64,000 nt of DNA from Citrus sinensis. Taxonomy: Eukaryota; Streptophyta; Magnoliopsida; Sapindales; Rutaceae. Shown here piece by piece: positions 45,200-58,016 of the stretch (position 1 is its first letter; each line of letters starts with the position of its first letter). The translations under genes were made by a program, and so were the position numbers. Under the pieces are notes generated by a model that was given only the letters and a program-made list of their open reading frames with translations, was not told the origin of the DNA and searched no databases. The stretch is taken from the NCBI RefSeq assembly GCF_022201045.2, contig NC_068563.1, positions 26,571,001 through 26,635,000 of the forward strand, given 5' to 3'.

Positions 45200-47214
45200 A
45201 GTGGGTGTACATCAGAAATTCAGAATAGAATTTTATTTTTTAATAAACTTGAAACTTTTGGATCTAGATAATGCAATTTTAAAATAATTTAAAATTATTT
45301 TAGAGTGAGATATCAATTGTTCTGAGAGGGTCTAATTAGTAGTTGTCATAATCTATCCACAATTAGATGTTCATACTTTTGATAAGATTTATCCTTTGAT
45401 AACAATAACTATTTATTTAATTTTATAATTTTTTTTTCAAAATTTTTATTATTTTTAATAAAACTTTTAAAAATTAAATTATTAGTAAAATTTTAGAATT
45501 TTTGAGAATTTGAGATAAAATAATTTTTAAAATGTTAAAATATCTAAAATACTTTTTAGATATTGACAAATTTATTTCATTCTTTTAATAAAATAACTTT
45601 AAAAAATTTGTTTATTAAAATAATTTTTAACGCAAACTCTCATTAATAACTAAATAATTATTTTTTTAGTAAAAACTCTACTTATAAAATTATACTAACA
45701 AAAATTCTACTTAAAAAAACTCTATTTAAAAAAATTATAGCAAAGGGAGCCTTATTGGTTTTTCAATTATTTATAAGGTGTATTATTTACTGAATGGTAC
45801 TCAAGTTATGTTATATGATAGTAAAAGTCGATTTAGTATAAATTTTATCATTTAGATTTTTGAGATAGATCTTTTATTGTTATAACTTTTATAAATATAT
45901 TTTCAGTTATTTCAGGTAGAGTTTTTAATTAGTTTTAAAATATAATTAAAAATAAATAAAATGACCTTAATGCACTATTTTTTATAAAATTATGTTATAA
46001 AAAAATAAATAAACATAATCCAGATAAGTTATTTCATTAAAGAAATCTCAAAATTTAAGATTATGCGATTCAATGTATTATTTATTTTTCAATAGCTGCT
46101 ATTAAATTGTGTAAAATAAATAGCTCAAAATTTTAAATTAAAATAGCCTTAATCAATAAGATAATAACAATAATAATTTTTAGTTTGGTCTACATCCAAT
46201 ACAAAGTACGCAATCAATGTTTTCTTCACAGATTAAGAAATAAGAATCATTGATAATATTTACTTAACAAAATAGAAGCGGGAATCAGAATCGAAATCAT
46301 GTGCGTCGTCTAAATTTTAAAATGAAAAATAGGAGATTGATTCCAAACCCCCCCACCTCCCTTAAAAATTAATTTTTCATTCCTTAGATTTTCTATTTTA
46401 CCGTATTAAATATTTATAATTCTCAAATTGCCCTCAGTCAACTTTTGTTATTTTTATATATTTGGTCCCTACTGATTTATAAAATTACCCAAAAATTTTG
46501 TATTTTTTGTAAATAGATCCTTTATATTTATTAATAATAACAATAATAAAAATAAAATTATGATTATTAAAATTTATTAAATTTATTAATTTAATTCTTA
46601 TTATTACTGTCATTAATATTAATATTATTTTAAATTTATTAATTATTATTAATATTGTCATTATTAAAATTTATTAATTTTATTATTTTAATTAATATTA
46701 TTGTCATTATAATTAAATATTTTTTAATAATTTATAAAATTTTAATTCAAAATAAAATAAACACGTTAATGAAAAAATAAACATCTTATTTTAATTCTTA
46801 TTTTCTGTTTCGATTGCACATCAACAATGTTTTCCCCGAAAGACAAAATCTGCTAAATGCCATCCATTTCCATGCGGTGATGGTAAATCGCCAACTCGCT
46901 GTACACTCAAAAGTCTGATTAGAAAAAAAAAATGGTAGTTTAGTTGCTCTGCTTTGCGCTGCGCTTGTCGATTCCGGGTAAGCGTTCCCAACGCCGTTTA
47001 AAATTAGGGTTTCTGAATTTTATTAACTTTATCATTTCTCAAGCAAATAATAACTCATAATTAATTAGTCATACGATCAACTACGATTATTTCCCTGAGA
47101 TTTCTCGATTTGAATTCTGCAATAGACAGTTGTTTTAATTAACAGATGGAGATTTTAATTTTGTTATGTTTGTTTAGATCATACTCGTTTAAACTGCTGT
47201 GGCGTTTTTTTTCG
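45200..47214. other. AT-rich intergenic with ATT/AAT-rich tracts
   Basis: Very AT-rich, with simple ATT/AAT-rich sequence around 46520-46740. The last ~350 bp are the promoter and 5' UTR of the next gene. I recognise no gene or bounded element in the rest. Confidence 0.45.
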
Positions 47215-47528
47215 ATGGCTCGATCTCGCAATGCCATTGTTGCGACTGGGTTAGTGGTTTTTGCTGCTGCAGGCTTGGCGTTTCCGTTTTACATGGCGTA
47301 AGTGTATATATTGCTTTTCTTGGTAGAGCAATGTTTTGGTAATTTTTTGTGACGGCTGAAGTTAATGTAGTCTGGTTGGTTGGTTTGCATCCACCCAGGT
47401 CATCAACGAATAAGCCTGTGATTGATTCATCAAAGCCGCTGCCACCTCAGGCAACTTTTCGAGGGCCTTACATCAACACTGGTTCGCGTGACATTGGACC
47501 CGACCATCAAACTTATCCGAAGAAATGA
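47215..47528 (+). CDS. Small plant membrane protein of unknown function (70 aa)
   Basis: Two exons, 47215-47297 and 47399-47528, join in phase to give 70 residues starting MARSRNAIVATGL. One transmembrane helix (IVATGLVVFAAAGLAFPFYM) lies near the N terminus. A hydrophilic tail follows with PLPPQATFRGPYINTGSRDI and ending TYPKK. I recognise it only as a type of short conserved plant protein. The Arg-flanked first helix would suit an organelle inner-membrane protein, but this is inference. The GT-AG intron is 101 bp. It is too short to stand out as an ORF. Confidence 0.82.
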
Positions 47529-48900
47529 TTTCTCATGTCAAGCACCAGTTCTGGGTTGTAAGTAAGCCTTGTGTTCTTTGTGCACGTTCTGAATTGAGGA
47601 TCTTGTTGAAATATGGTCCCTCTTTAGCTGATGGATACACCTCTGGAGGCTGGACCGATAAATCTAATTAAATGAGCAGTAGTACATCAAGAATTACTCT
47701 TGGCATGGACAATATAAAATGTGAAATTAACTCGATGCATAAGATTTCTTTTTGGTTCCTGCTACTGCTAGCCTAGTGGGAAAGAGAATTCCCTTTCTAT
47801 TGAAGATAAGAATGTATTTCGTTGTTGCAAAATCAGTTGCCTTTTTTATTTTTTTGGGATTTCTTTAGAATATTGTTGTATCTCTGTTCGGTTTTATTTG
47901 AACAGTTAAATTCTATGCAATAAAACCGGGCTGCCTTTGCACACCATGAATTTTGATCCACAAATGTGTTTCTAAGTGCTCGCTTGACCATTAACTTTGC
48001 CTATAAACTTATTTGCCAGTGGAACTTTGAGCAAGCGCACACTGATGTTATCATTTTGGTTGAAATACTTGAGAAATTAAACCTTATTATCTTTATTTGG
48101 ATGGGTTATCTTCTTCTTCTTCTTCTTCCATCCAGCTGTTTTGCTCTTTCCACTGTGCTTCAGAATTAGCTATGGTCTGTGTCTTTGTTCGCGTTAGATA
48201 GAATTTTGCTCAAGTGCATGGACTTGTAAGTCCTATCTGATTATGCAACAATTAAATGCTACTTAAGGCTTGGCTTTATAATTATTGATTTTAGAAAACA
48301 TTTACTTTAGTTTCTTGCCACTTTTCATATTAGACACTTCTGAGACTTGTTAGCTAGTACAATAAGTATTGCAACTGACAAGACTTGTTAGCTCTTATTT
48401 ATAAAATTATTTTAATGTGGAGCTTGAGAAATCTGCACTTACATCGTTGGATTCATCAACCGTGGAGATTGGAAACTTTTAAGAAAGAATGGAAGAAGGA
48501 AAGGCATAGATTGGAAGCTTTGATTTTAATTTGGTGGATGTTATTTTGTGTATTTTGTTTATGGAGGATTGTGTCCAAGTATTTTAGTTGATCACTGTAA
48601 ATAAAAGAATTTGAATTGATTTGGGAGAATCAGATATGAGAGAGATACTGGTATTAACCGAACCAAGTCCCTTTACTGCAGGGTGCCGACATTTAAGTGA
48701 CAGTGAAAGTAAATGAATGAGTTCACTAGTTAATCATTTTGTCTCAAATTCGAACCAAGCATGCAACCTAGAGTGAAATGGTAAATTGATCGGGTTTTCG
48801 GGTCCTCTTCTTTTTTCAACCCGACTATCTGGGTTGCAGCCCACTGCATGCACCTAAACTTTGTGCTGTGGATACGGAACTGCCTCTGGTTGAACGCGAC
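47529..48900. other. 3' UTR and intergenic region, no further gene seen
   Basis: Contains the 3' region of the small membrane-protein gene. A 68-codon frame at 48385-48591 is Trp/Leu-rich with no family features and is not called. Confidence 0.4.
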
Positions 48901-48913
48901 TCGCCGCTTCGTC

Positions 48914-48962
48914 CACGTGTGAAAACAAAAATTTGAGAAACGTCATGAAGCCAGGACACGTG
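48914..48962 (+). promoter_or_regulatory. Two G-box cores upstream of PTC52
   Basis: CACGTG occurs at 48914-48919 and 48957-48962, 520-570 bp before the PTC52 ATG. G-boxes bind PIF and HY5-type factors in light-regulated chlorophyll genes, which would fit this gene. Binding is inference. Confidence 0.45.
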
Positions 48963-49480
48963 ATTTTTTATTTAATATATTTAAATTACCGTTAATTACG
49001 TTAAAAATTGTGGCTGTTAGAGCGCCTCACCAGTTTGGACTTTGGTATTTAAACAAAGCGACTTCTTTTTGTTTCAGATCACCGAACCAATCAACACGAA
49101 ACACGCCATTGCCAAAGGGCATTACGGGAATTTTGTGCCAGAAAATGTGACAGTAAATGACCAGCAGCCCCTTGACTTTCTATTCTGTTAGAACCTTTAA
49201 TTGGTGAGACCAATCATACAAACTAAACCACAAAGTACTTGATCGCAAATCGGACAATCAGAAAAATCGAGCTAACCGGTTTTTCTTCTTTTTTCCGTTT
49301 TCTGAATTCTGGAAGCGTGAATACAGACAGACAGCTGGGAGAATTGGAGGGGCAAATTGCAAACTTGCACGCAAAGTCCTCTTCTTTTTCTGTCTCTCTC
49401 TCGAAAGCTCACTTTATTTTCGCTTCACTAGAATTGGAAAAATCATACAAAAATTTTCATTAAACTCAAAGCAAAAGGAC

Positions 49481-52400
49481 ATGGCGCTACTTCTTTCTAC
49501 TACTGCTAATATCACCACATCACCAAGAAAAACCCTTCCATTTTTGGCCACAGGAACCCCGAAGCGACAAATCACGGTAAAAAGCTTGCAAAAGAGAAGC
49601 AAGAATTTGTCTCCACTACGAGTGGCAGCTCCTCCTTCAGACCCTGCAGCATCAGATGAAGAAACGATGAGAAAAGATGAGAAAGAAGATTATGGATCAT
49701 TGGTCGATGATGAGTATGGTAAAGAGAGTTCGGATTCTAAGTTTTCTTGGAGGGATCATTGGTACCCAGTTTCTTTAGTTGAAGATTTGGACCCGAACTT
49801 GCCTACACCGTTTCAGCTTCTTGGGAGAGACTTAGTTCTTTGGTTTGATAACAATTCTAATAAATGGGTTGCATTTGATGATAAATGCCCTCATAGACTC
49901 GCCCCATTATCGGTAATCTATTCTATTGTTCCTCTTGATCTCTGTAATTTTGTGATCGAGGTGAAACATAGAAGATAAAATTGTAATTTGCTCATTTTTT
50001 ATTTAATTTTCGATATTATAGTGGTAATGGAAGAAGTAATATCTGTTGTTGTATCTTATTTTCTTTTTAAGAAATGAAATTTGAATGGAGGTTTTTCTAG
50101 GATCTAGAGTGAAGGATATGAAATCTAATTTACAAATTCATATCTTGTTCTGTTCTTGATCAGTTTATCCAAGGAAAGCCTCACATATAGTCATATGAAT
50201 GACCAATTTTTTGTCGTTTTCGATATAGAATCCGAAATTCAGAATTTTGGGAGCTGTTTGTTTGACCATTGATGTTTAATCTTGGTAGCTAAGTTGGGAA
50301 TTATGTTTCTTAGATCATGTGATTGATGGGTTCCTTAAAATTTTATAGGAAGGGCGGATCGATGAAAATGGGCATTTGCAGTGTTCATACCATGGATGGT
50401 CTTTTGACGGGTGTGGATCTTGCACTCGCATTCCCCAAGCAGCATCTGAAGGTCCTGAAGCTCGTGCAATTCAGTCTCCCAGAGCGTGTGCTACGAGGTT
50501 TCCTACAATGGTGTCTCAAGGTCTGCTATTCGTTTGGCCAGATGAGAATGGTCAGGAAAGAGCCAATGCCACCAAGCCACCAATGTAATTGACTCTATTT
50601 CTCTCTTCTGTTTTTAGATTATGCATTGACTGAATTACCGACTTTGCCGGTTCATTAAACCTGTGTGGTAATGTTTAGGTTGCCTGATGACTTTGACAAA
50701 CCTGAGTTCTCATCGGTCACAATTCAGCGGGATCTATTTTATGGCTATGACACTCTCATGGAAAATGTCTCAGATCCTTCCCACATTGATTTTGCACATC
50801 ACAAGGTACATACTGAATTTCAATGGTAGTGTCGCTGGGTGCAAGATGGAAATGTCATTTGAACAATAGCTGGTTGGTTTAAGATAATTTTGATATGAAT
50901 TAAATATGGTAGTCAGCTCTTGGTCGATATGTCTCATTAACTAAACTAGAAACACAGTTATCGTCTCTTGTCAAGTTCTTTGGTTTTCAGTAGTGTCAGG
51001 AAGTGCCTGCAGGTATTGTTTTCTTAGTGGACTGATTGAACACATAGTGGCGCAGCTTTTTGTTTACTTGGCCATGTTGTGCTTTCCTTCTCAGTCACTT
51101 GGAATCTCGTAACATCCTAGTACTCATATACAGGTCATGTTGTTCTCATTCATGGATATGTCCTTGAACAAGGAGTAAAGTAGTGAATTCTATACCCCTA
51201 TCTCCTCATTAGATTGCTATAGGAATGTGACACTAATTGCTCTCTCTGTGGAAACAAATCTCCATGTACCTTATTGAGAGACATCGTTTGCAGGTTACCG
51301 GCAGAAGGGACAGGGCCAAGCCTTTACCGTTTAAGTTGGAGTCTAGTGGACATTGGGGATTTGCTGGAGCCAATGATGGAAACCCAAGGATAAGTGCTAA
51401 ATTTGTTGCTCCTTGTTATTACATGAACAAGTAAGTTCTCCACTGTCTGGACCAGCAAAATTAATACGTCTAGATAGACTATCTCCTTTCCTGCTTATGC
51501 TCTCTCAGTGATACTTAAAATTGTTGATTTTTTCAAGAACTGGAGATTTGAATAATTTCCCAAACTTACTTCAAAAGCGTTTAGTATTCCTGATGAAAAC
51601 ATTGTGTGATAAAGTGTGAACCTTAACCATCAAATATTTCCTCCTACCAAGACTCAAGTTCATTTTGTTAAGCCAATCAATGGAGGCTTGTATTTCAAAG
51701 TTAGAGGTTGACTTTTGGTTAACTGGAGGATTTATGCACAAACGTAGAACTGAGTTGTTTTGACATCAGCTGTAGTTCAAGGAAGCCGATGAAACATCAT
51801 TTCATGTCTTAATTGTGTTTAAAATTGAATACAACTGTTGACGAACTTTCTGCTGAGTTAGGTGATAGTTTTAGTTGATTGAGTACTATATTTGTTTATC
51901 AGTTCATTCTGCTTCCGAAACTTAACTATCCGTGTATTGCTTTTCTTCCAGGATAGAGATAGATACAAAACTTCCTGTAGTTGGTGATAAAAAATGGATA
52001 ATATGGATTTGTTCCTTCAACGTACCAATGGCACCAGGGAAAACCCGCTCAATTGTTTGTAGTGCACGAAACTTCTTCCAGTTCACTATGCCAGGACCTG
52101 CCTGGTGGCAGGTAAGAACATCTCAGTTGTGTTTCTGATGAAATTTGTATAATGTGACACTTGCATGGAAACTTTAGTCTAAAGAGAACACTCAAATGCT
52201 GTTGACATGTTCAAGCATACGGAAAGTTTATCTTGTTAACACGCTTGTGCTAGTGTGCACACACATGGTTTTAGCTTCCAATTCAGGTAGTTGATTGTTC
52301 TTATCTTGGATACCATACTGTCCCATTTGGGAAGGGGAAGTTTTGGATGTCTGGCTGAAATGTGGAGAGAAAACTCCTTGATTTGGAGAAGAAAACTTAG

Positions 52401-53446
52401 TTGAGATGTATGCTTAAAAGTTTTCTCCCTGTTTGAGGGCCTTTTCTTAGATATTGGCATCCGTGTCTTGTAAACTTTCTAAATAATATTATTCATATTT
52501 TTCATGTTGATGCCAAAGTTCCAATCTAAGGGGTTTGCTGTCAGATTTGATAAGACTTTGTTGAGCTGTATTGTTGATGATTTTCCTCCACATGAAATTA
52601 GTTTTTTAACGGAGTTATGTCCTATCTCCACCTTAGAAAACTAGAAATTTAATATTTTTACTTCGTAAATTGGTGAATTATCTACAAAATGGCTTCCGAT
52701 TTTACCAGGTGGTTCCTAGATGGCACGAGCATTGGACTTCAAATAAGGTCTATGATGGAGACATGATTGTCCTCCAAGGTCAAGAGAAGATCTTTCTTTC
52801 AAAATTGATGGAAGGTTCTGAAGATGTTAACAAGGAGTACACAAAAATTACGTTTACACCCACACAGGCAGATCGGCTTGTGTTGGCATTTAGAAATTGG
52901 CTGAGGCGACACGGCAACAGCCAACCTGAATGGTTCGGCTTCAGCAGCCAACAACCTTCCCCTTCAACAGTCTTGTCGAAATGTCAGGTACGAAACCCCT
53001 TCTCCATTATTTCAAGAAATAAAAAATGAATATTGGGATTGAATTTAGATTTTTAAAGTAGATGGATTCATAATTTGTGTTAAGTGGGACAATGTCACAT
53101 TTATAATAAGCTCGATTAATATGTTATTACACCTTCTGGGTTTGATTTCTTCCTTACGTTTTAGTTTTTCTGTTGTTGGGTTTTGTTTCAGATGCTCGAT
53201 AGATTTGAGCAGCACACCCTCAAGTGTTCATCATGTAGAGAAGCTTATTCAGCATTCCAGACGGGCCAAAAGTTTCTCATTGGCGCGACCGTTGCATTCT
53301 GCGCAACAGCTGGGATTCCTTCAGATTTGCAATCACGGATTGTTTTGGCTGGGCTTGCACTAGTGAGCGCTGCCTTGGCTTATGCTTTGCATGAACTACA
53401 AAAGAATTTTGTGTTTGTTGATTATGTGCATGCTGAAATCGATTAG
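49481..53446 (+). CDS. PTC52: PTC52-like Rieske oxygenase of the chloroplast envelope
   Basis: Seven exons (49481-49912, 50349-50584, 50679-50805, 51294-51430, 51952-52111, 52709-52987, 53192-53446) encode 541 residues. An N-terminal Ser/Thr/Lys-rich segment is a likely chloroplast transit peptide. The Rieske 2Fe-2S site is split by intron 1: CPHRLAPLS then EGRIDENGHLQCSYHGW, giving C-x-H and C-x2-H. The mononuclear iron site is NVSDPSHIDFAHH (D/H/H). The C-terminal part has the CSSC redox motif typical of the PAO/TIC55/PTC52 group and two hydrophobic helices (FLIGATVAFCATAGIPS; VLAGLALVSAALAYAL) for membrane anchoring. PTC52 is linked to protochlorophyllide-dependent import and protochlorophyllide oxidation. 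PAO itself is the main alternative, but the LPDDFDKPEFSSVTIQRDL region and overall length favour PTC52. Confidence 0.92.
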
Positions 53447-53459
53447 AGAGGGAGTAGAT

Positions 53460-55378
53460 ATGCTGCTGAAAGAATCAATGTGTCCAGAGGTATAAGAAAG
53501 ATATGGTGATAAATCTTGTCAAAATTTGCGAGTTTGTATATATCTATTAGATAGAAATCAGTGTGATAGCTAAGCTTAGAGTGTTTCCTCAGTATTCCCT
53601 TTGTTTTTGTGCCAAATGAATGTCATCAGATAAATATGTGCAGACATGCATCCAAATTCATGAGTAAATGGATTAAACAATATACACTTTGTCAAATGGA
53701 AAGGAGCGCATTTCCTTTAGGAACAAGCAACCACAAAGTTTAGTCATGAATCAGTTTGAAAAAACAATTTACTTTTAACTACTCCATTACGACGGGGAGA
53801 AGAGAACCCTATGCACGCAGGGTCACAGTCAATCTTTCACGCTTGGTACCAATCGCGCATTTCTTCTTCTATTCTTCAATTTCAAACACCTAACTGCCCG
53901 TACCATGTGTTACTCTTGCTGTTGCTAATAAATAGCCTTTTTCTTGGTGATTGTAAGTCATAATCTTAACTAAACTTTATTTAATTGGCCATCCAAATTC
54001 AAACCTTGTAAACCACATTACGTTGAACTTAATTACACTTTTGTATCATTTCATTATTGAGTAATTTTTATCTCTTACCTTCAGGCCAACTAATTGAATG
54101 ATCATTTTTTAAAAACTAGAGCTATAGTTTAAAATGCTCAGAGCATCATTTGACAAAGTGGAAACATTTAAAGCATAAACTCTTAATAATCTGCTAACAA
54201 GTTTTGTCAAATTCCTTATTAAGAGGGTTATATTCCTTTAATGGTCTTTTATTGAAAAACAAAGTAGATATATTTATTTTTATATGCTTCCCTATGCTAA
54301 ATCACATTAAGCACATTAAAATATAAAAACATTCTTAAACTCATTTCCTCTCCTCTTTTCCTTATACGAGTATTTTGTAGTTGCTTACTCTTCCTTTTCG
54401 TTGAAAAATCAATCCAAGCTCTTTTTTAATAGATTTTTTTTTCTCCAAAATAGATCTAGATCGGTCTATGATGGTTACGATTGTTTTTTTGTTTTTTGTT
54501 CCCCCCCTCCCCCCCTAATTCTAGAGACTATAGTTTTATTAGGTGTTCATGTATAGAAGATTTTGATACAGTAAAGAACGTTGCAAGCTCCATATGTAGG
54601 AGCTCTAATGTCTTAGCGTACACTTCCTTTGTTGATGGAGCTAGTTTTAGTAAATATATCTCTATTGTGATTTGGGTTTGGGTGAATGGAATTTGTCAAT
54701 TTGAGACGCTAAACTAATAAAGATAAGAAATTTTACCTAAACAATAATCAAAGACTCAAGTAACATACCAGAACGATTGTACTTAGATTGCCAAAATTAA
54801 AAACTCCGCTAAAAATTAAATATATACGTGCTTAATCACTCTATCTAGGAAGAACTTAGCAAATTCAACTTGTTGCCGAAACAAAAAAAAACTGGACTTT
54901 TAGTGGTTAAAAAAATGTGATTACATAATTAACGCACTGTGAAGTATCATGTATATGCTTCATGAATTTAGATAACATTGCAAATTAAGATGACAAAGAT
55001 AAAACCAATCCAAGATATCCATACATCATTTCATGTGATCTAAACGTTCATAATTAAGACACTAATTTCCTCCCTAGTTGTATATACTGTTGCTTATCAT
55101 ATATATATAAACACTATTTACAAGTGTGTGTGTGTGTGTGTCAGAAACAGCAAAATAAAGAAAGACAGCCGCTTCTAATTCTACCTTTCAAGGGTCATAT
55201 GTGCCCAATAGAAGAACAAAGCGCATTAATTTCGCTCGGTATAGGTAGGTACAGCACCATGCCATTGCATCAAGTCATCAACCCCTAGTTAATAACATAA
55301 GCAAAGGTTTTAAAAAGCTAAATTGGCATGTGAATCTTGACAATTTAGCTAAACGTATAAGTAGTTAATTCTTACCTA
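53460..55378. other. Intergenic, nothing recognised
   Basis: Gene-free DNA between PTC52 and the STOP1-like gene, with a short GT microsatellite at about 55123-55140. The part near 55378 would be the 3' UTR of the minus-strand gene. Confidence 0.45.
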
Positions 55379-56545
55379 TCATCTAATTACATTGGTGCCA
55401 GTTGATGCTCCTTTTTGGCCGTACGTGTTTGTTGAATTAACATTGACGGCCGGTGTGTGCCCGACAAATAAAGCAACATGCCCCATAAGCTTATCTTTCC
55501 TTGAAAATGTAGTGCCGCATGAACACTGCCACTTCGAATCCCCACAATGCTTCTCATGCGTCCGCAAATCAGAAAGCACCGAGAACTGCTTCCTGTTGCA
55601 ACGCTTGCACACATACATCTTGGGGCAGTGGCTCCTCTTGTAATGATTCTTCACGCAAATCATCGACTTCAATGGCTGAAACTTTGCGTGCTTTTTGTTC
55701 CACCTACACCCTTCTTGTGGACACGAATATTTCCTTACAATTTTGATTGTAGACTCATTGTTATTTCCCATTGAGCTTCCATTTTTCTTCAAAGGATTGG
55801 TCAAGGCAGCACTAGTCTTGTACTCATCACCATGAGCTCTCATGTGCATTCTCAAATTTGCGTCTCTCTTGAACCCTTTGCCACAAACTTGACAATAATG
55901 TGTGTACTTAGCTAACAAATCCACCGCATCCACCTCGATAATATCACCATTGATCTCTGAAAATGATTCTCCATTTTCAGCAACCGGAATATTAGCATTG
56001 TTAATATAGTTACTAACGTTATTAGAATGCATGCCTCTGTTATTATCATCATCAGTAGTCACAAAGTCATTGTGATCGCCATACCATGTATCAAATGCTT
56101 CACTAAAGTTATAGCACCCTTGCAGCCCTGATGATCTTTCTTGATTATTATTGGGATCAAGCTGTGATATTTCATTAGTGGTGATGTTGTTGTTACCTGA
56201 AGTGGAAGCTGGAGGAGGACTCATTTGCTGACAAGTGACCATCAATGAAGAAGCGGTAAGAATAATTTCTTGAACTAAAGATCTCATGTTAGCCAGGGCT
56301 ATGGATGTTGACTCAGTGGGCTGATGATGATCTTGAGAGACAAGAATGGTGATTACAGATTGAAGCTGATGAACCTTTTGTTTAAGGAAGGAAACACTGT
56401 AGAGAAGAGAAGACACATTTGAGGGATTTGAAGCTGGCCCTGATGATGAAACTACAGCTTGTGACATGTTTGGGAAACAAGATGCGGCTCTTGCACCTGA
56501 AAAAATCATTTTCGAAAAGATTTTGCTTCTATATAAGATCTCCAA
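55379..56545 (-). CDS. STOP1/STOP2-like C2H2 zinc-finger transcription factor
   Basis: Single-exon gene of up to 388 residues. Met-12 (MIFSGARAAS) or Met-27 (MSQAVVSSSG) are alternative starts. The N-terminal half has a helical region (LLYSVSFLKQKVHQLQSVIT) and Asn/Ser-rich spacers. Four finger-like units follow: CQVCGKGFKRDANLRMHMRAH; the unusual CPQEGCRWNKKHAKFQPLKS with KNHYKRSHC; CKRCNRKQFSVLSDLRTHEKHC; and CSCGTTFSRKDKLMGHVALF. This set is diagnostic of SENSITIVE TO PROTON RHIZOTOXICITY proteins, which switch on malate exudation and other acid/aluminium tolerance genes in roots and act in the low-phosphate root response. It is shorter than STOP1, which suggests the STOP2 branch. Confidence 0.92.
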   Translation of the reverse strand: MEILYRSKIFSKMIFSGARAASCFPNMSQAVVSSSGPASNPSNVSSLLYSVSFLKQKVHQLQSVITILVSQDHHQPTESTSIALANMRSLVQEIILTASSLMVTCQQMSPPPASTSGNNNITTNEISQLDPNNNQERSSGLQGCYNFSEAFDTWYGDHNDFVTTDDDNNRGMHSNNVSNYINNANIPVAENGESFSEINGDIIEVDAVDLLAKYTHYCQVCGKGFKRDANLRMHMRAHGDEYKTSAALTNPLKKNGSSMGNNNESTIKIVRKYSCPQEGCRWNKKHAKFQPLKSMICVKNHYKRSHCPKMYVCKRCNRKQFSVLSDLRTHEKHCGDSKWQCSCGTTFSRKDKLMGHVALFVGHTPAVNVNSTNTYGQKGASTGTNVIR

Positions 56546-57226
56546 GATAAAATCTGGTAGCTATAGCTGCTGCTTTTTTTTTCTTTTTGATTAAAGAAAA
56601 AGGTAGTAATCATATAGATTATAGAGAGAAGCACTTGGGCTGCTAATAAAAAAATGAACGTGAGAAAGAGAAAGCTTCAAGTCAACTTAGAGAGGTAGCA
56701 TCATTTCATCCCCACTTAACACCTCCCTCAAATCCCACCACTTTCACATTGCGACACCAGATTCTTCTTGAAGAAATTAATTAAGAATCTTAAACAAATT
56801 AATTAAGTATTATATGAATTAAATGATGTGTTTAGTTAATTAATTAACATGACTAATAAAAATGTAACATACCACCAGTCAATACCTATTTACTTTACAT
56901 GCTGGATATATATAGTCGTTCAGTACTTCTATAATAAAATACTTACATTATAGATTGTGTTGTGTCCATATCTGAATTCAGATCATGTGTGCCTCTTACT
57001 AGGGAGGGATATATATATATATATATATATAAGAAGGAAGTCATTTTCAATTCTATCATCAATCTTTACGCATGAGTTGATAATTTCCAACGATTTATAT
57101 CCATGCAATGACAACAATTATTTTCATTAACTTCACCAAGTTGAAAGTTATCTAGTTAGCTTCTAAAATTGATTGACAAATTGAAGAGGAGCTACCATTA
57201 TTATGAGCTCAATAAACAATTTTCTT
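56546..57226. other. Upstream region of the STOP1-like gene
   Basis: Presumed promoter of the minus-strand gene, with an (AT)n run at about 57009-57031. Nothing else recognised. Confidence 0.4.
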
Positions 57227-57279
57227 TATATGTGTGTGTGTGTGCGCGCGCACACACACACACACACACATATATATAT
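57227..57279. repeat. Palindromic (TG)n(CG)n(CA)n(TA)n tract
   Basis: About 53 bp of strictly alternating purine-pyrimidine: TATG(TG)n then GCGCGCGC then (AC)n and TATATATAT. It is nearly self-complementary end to end, so it could form a cruciform or Z-DNA. Confidence 0.9.
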
Positions 57280-57407
57280 GGATGTGGAAGTCCGTATGAA
57301 AAATTCATGCACACTAAAAGATAAAACATAAGTGTGCTCAAATTTATATTTTCTTTGCATTTTAGCTCCATCCACATTAAATTTTTGTGCAGAAATCCAC
57401 ACACACA

Positions 57408-57408
<1 letters not shown>
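57280..57408. mobile_element. Micron-like MITE in a (TA)n tract, copy 1
   Basis: The left end GGATGTGGAAGTCC…AAAATTCATGCACACTAAA is inverted at the right end (TTTAGCTCCATCCACATT…TTTGTGCAGAAATCCACAC). Both sides run directly into TA repeats, the typical target of 'micron'-type MITEs. A related copy lies at 58107-58303. Confidence 0.55.
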
Positions 57409-57441
<33 letters not shown>

Positions 57442-57447
57442 ACCACT

Positions 57448-58016
57448 TGTCATGGGATAATAATTTTGCGCCGCAAAGTCCCGTGCGGCACTTGAGCGAC
57501 CTTAGCGCGCGAGTCGCCAAGTAAGCCTTAATTACTCCCAAACAAGTCAAGCACACACACTTGTAGAAAATGTTATGGGAAGCAAGAGTAAGATGGCCAA
57601 ATGTAATTGTATTATACACACTTAGAAAGATTACAAGGGTGTTTGTACAAGAGAGCTTGTGTGCTAGTGTGCTAGGTGTGTTGTGTGGGTGTGTTGGTGG
57701 TTATGCACATGATGGGTGCTCACTCCTATTTATAGGGGGCGGAGTGCTTAATTCTAGAGAACTCTACTACAAGTGGCAAAATATTTGGGGACCCAAGTGG
57801 TAAGTCCTAGAATGTTCTAGTGAATGAGTAATATGTAGAGAGTTCTAGCTCTTGGGCCTTGGTGGGTGGTTTGCTAAGCGCACCCCGGATGGCTTGTTAT
57901 GTTGGCGGCCCATTTCTAAGTCAACCCCATTTCTAATGTGTGCCCGCCTTGAGTACTAAGCGAGCCCGCGTGCGCAAGTTAACCTCCAATTGTAGAGATT
58001 TGCGCGGCCTGTGACA
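57448..58016 (-). mobile_element. Isolated LTR with flanking PPT and PBS remnants
   Basis: A 569-bp LTR read on the minus strand starts TGTCACAGGCC (58016) and ends CCATGACA (57448), so it has perfect TGTCA/TGACA ends. On its upstream side (58017 on) is a purine tract, GGTAGGGGAGGAT, preceded by GC-rich coding-like DNA. On its downstream side, after two bases, is TGGTATCA (57445-57438), the start of a tRNA-Met primer site. A solo LTR would have neither. Confidence 0.65.

Noticed and set aside
48385..48591. 68-residue Trp-rich frame
   Set aside because: No family features, no promoter or splice context; chance ORF in a 3' region.
838..56545. Functional link between the IPS1-like RNA and the STOP1-like gene
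   Set aside because: Both act in phosphate or acid-soil responses, but they lie 55 kb apart with unrelated genes and recent transposons between them. No cluster can be claimed.
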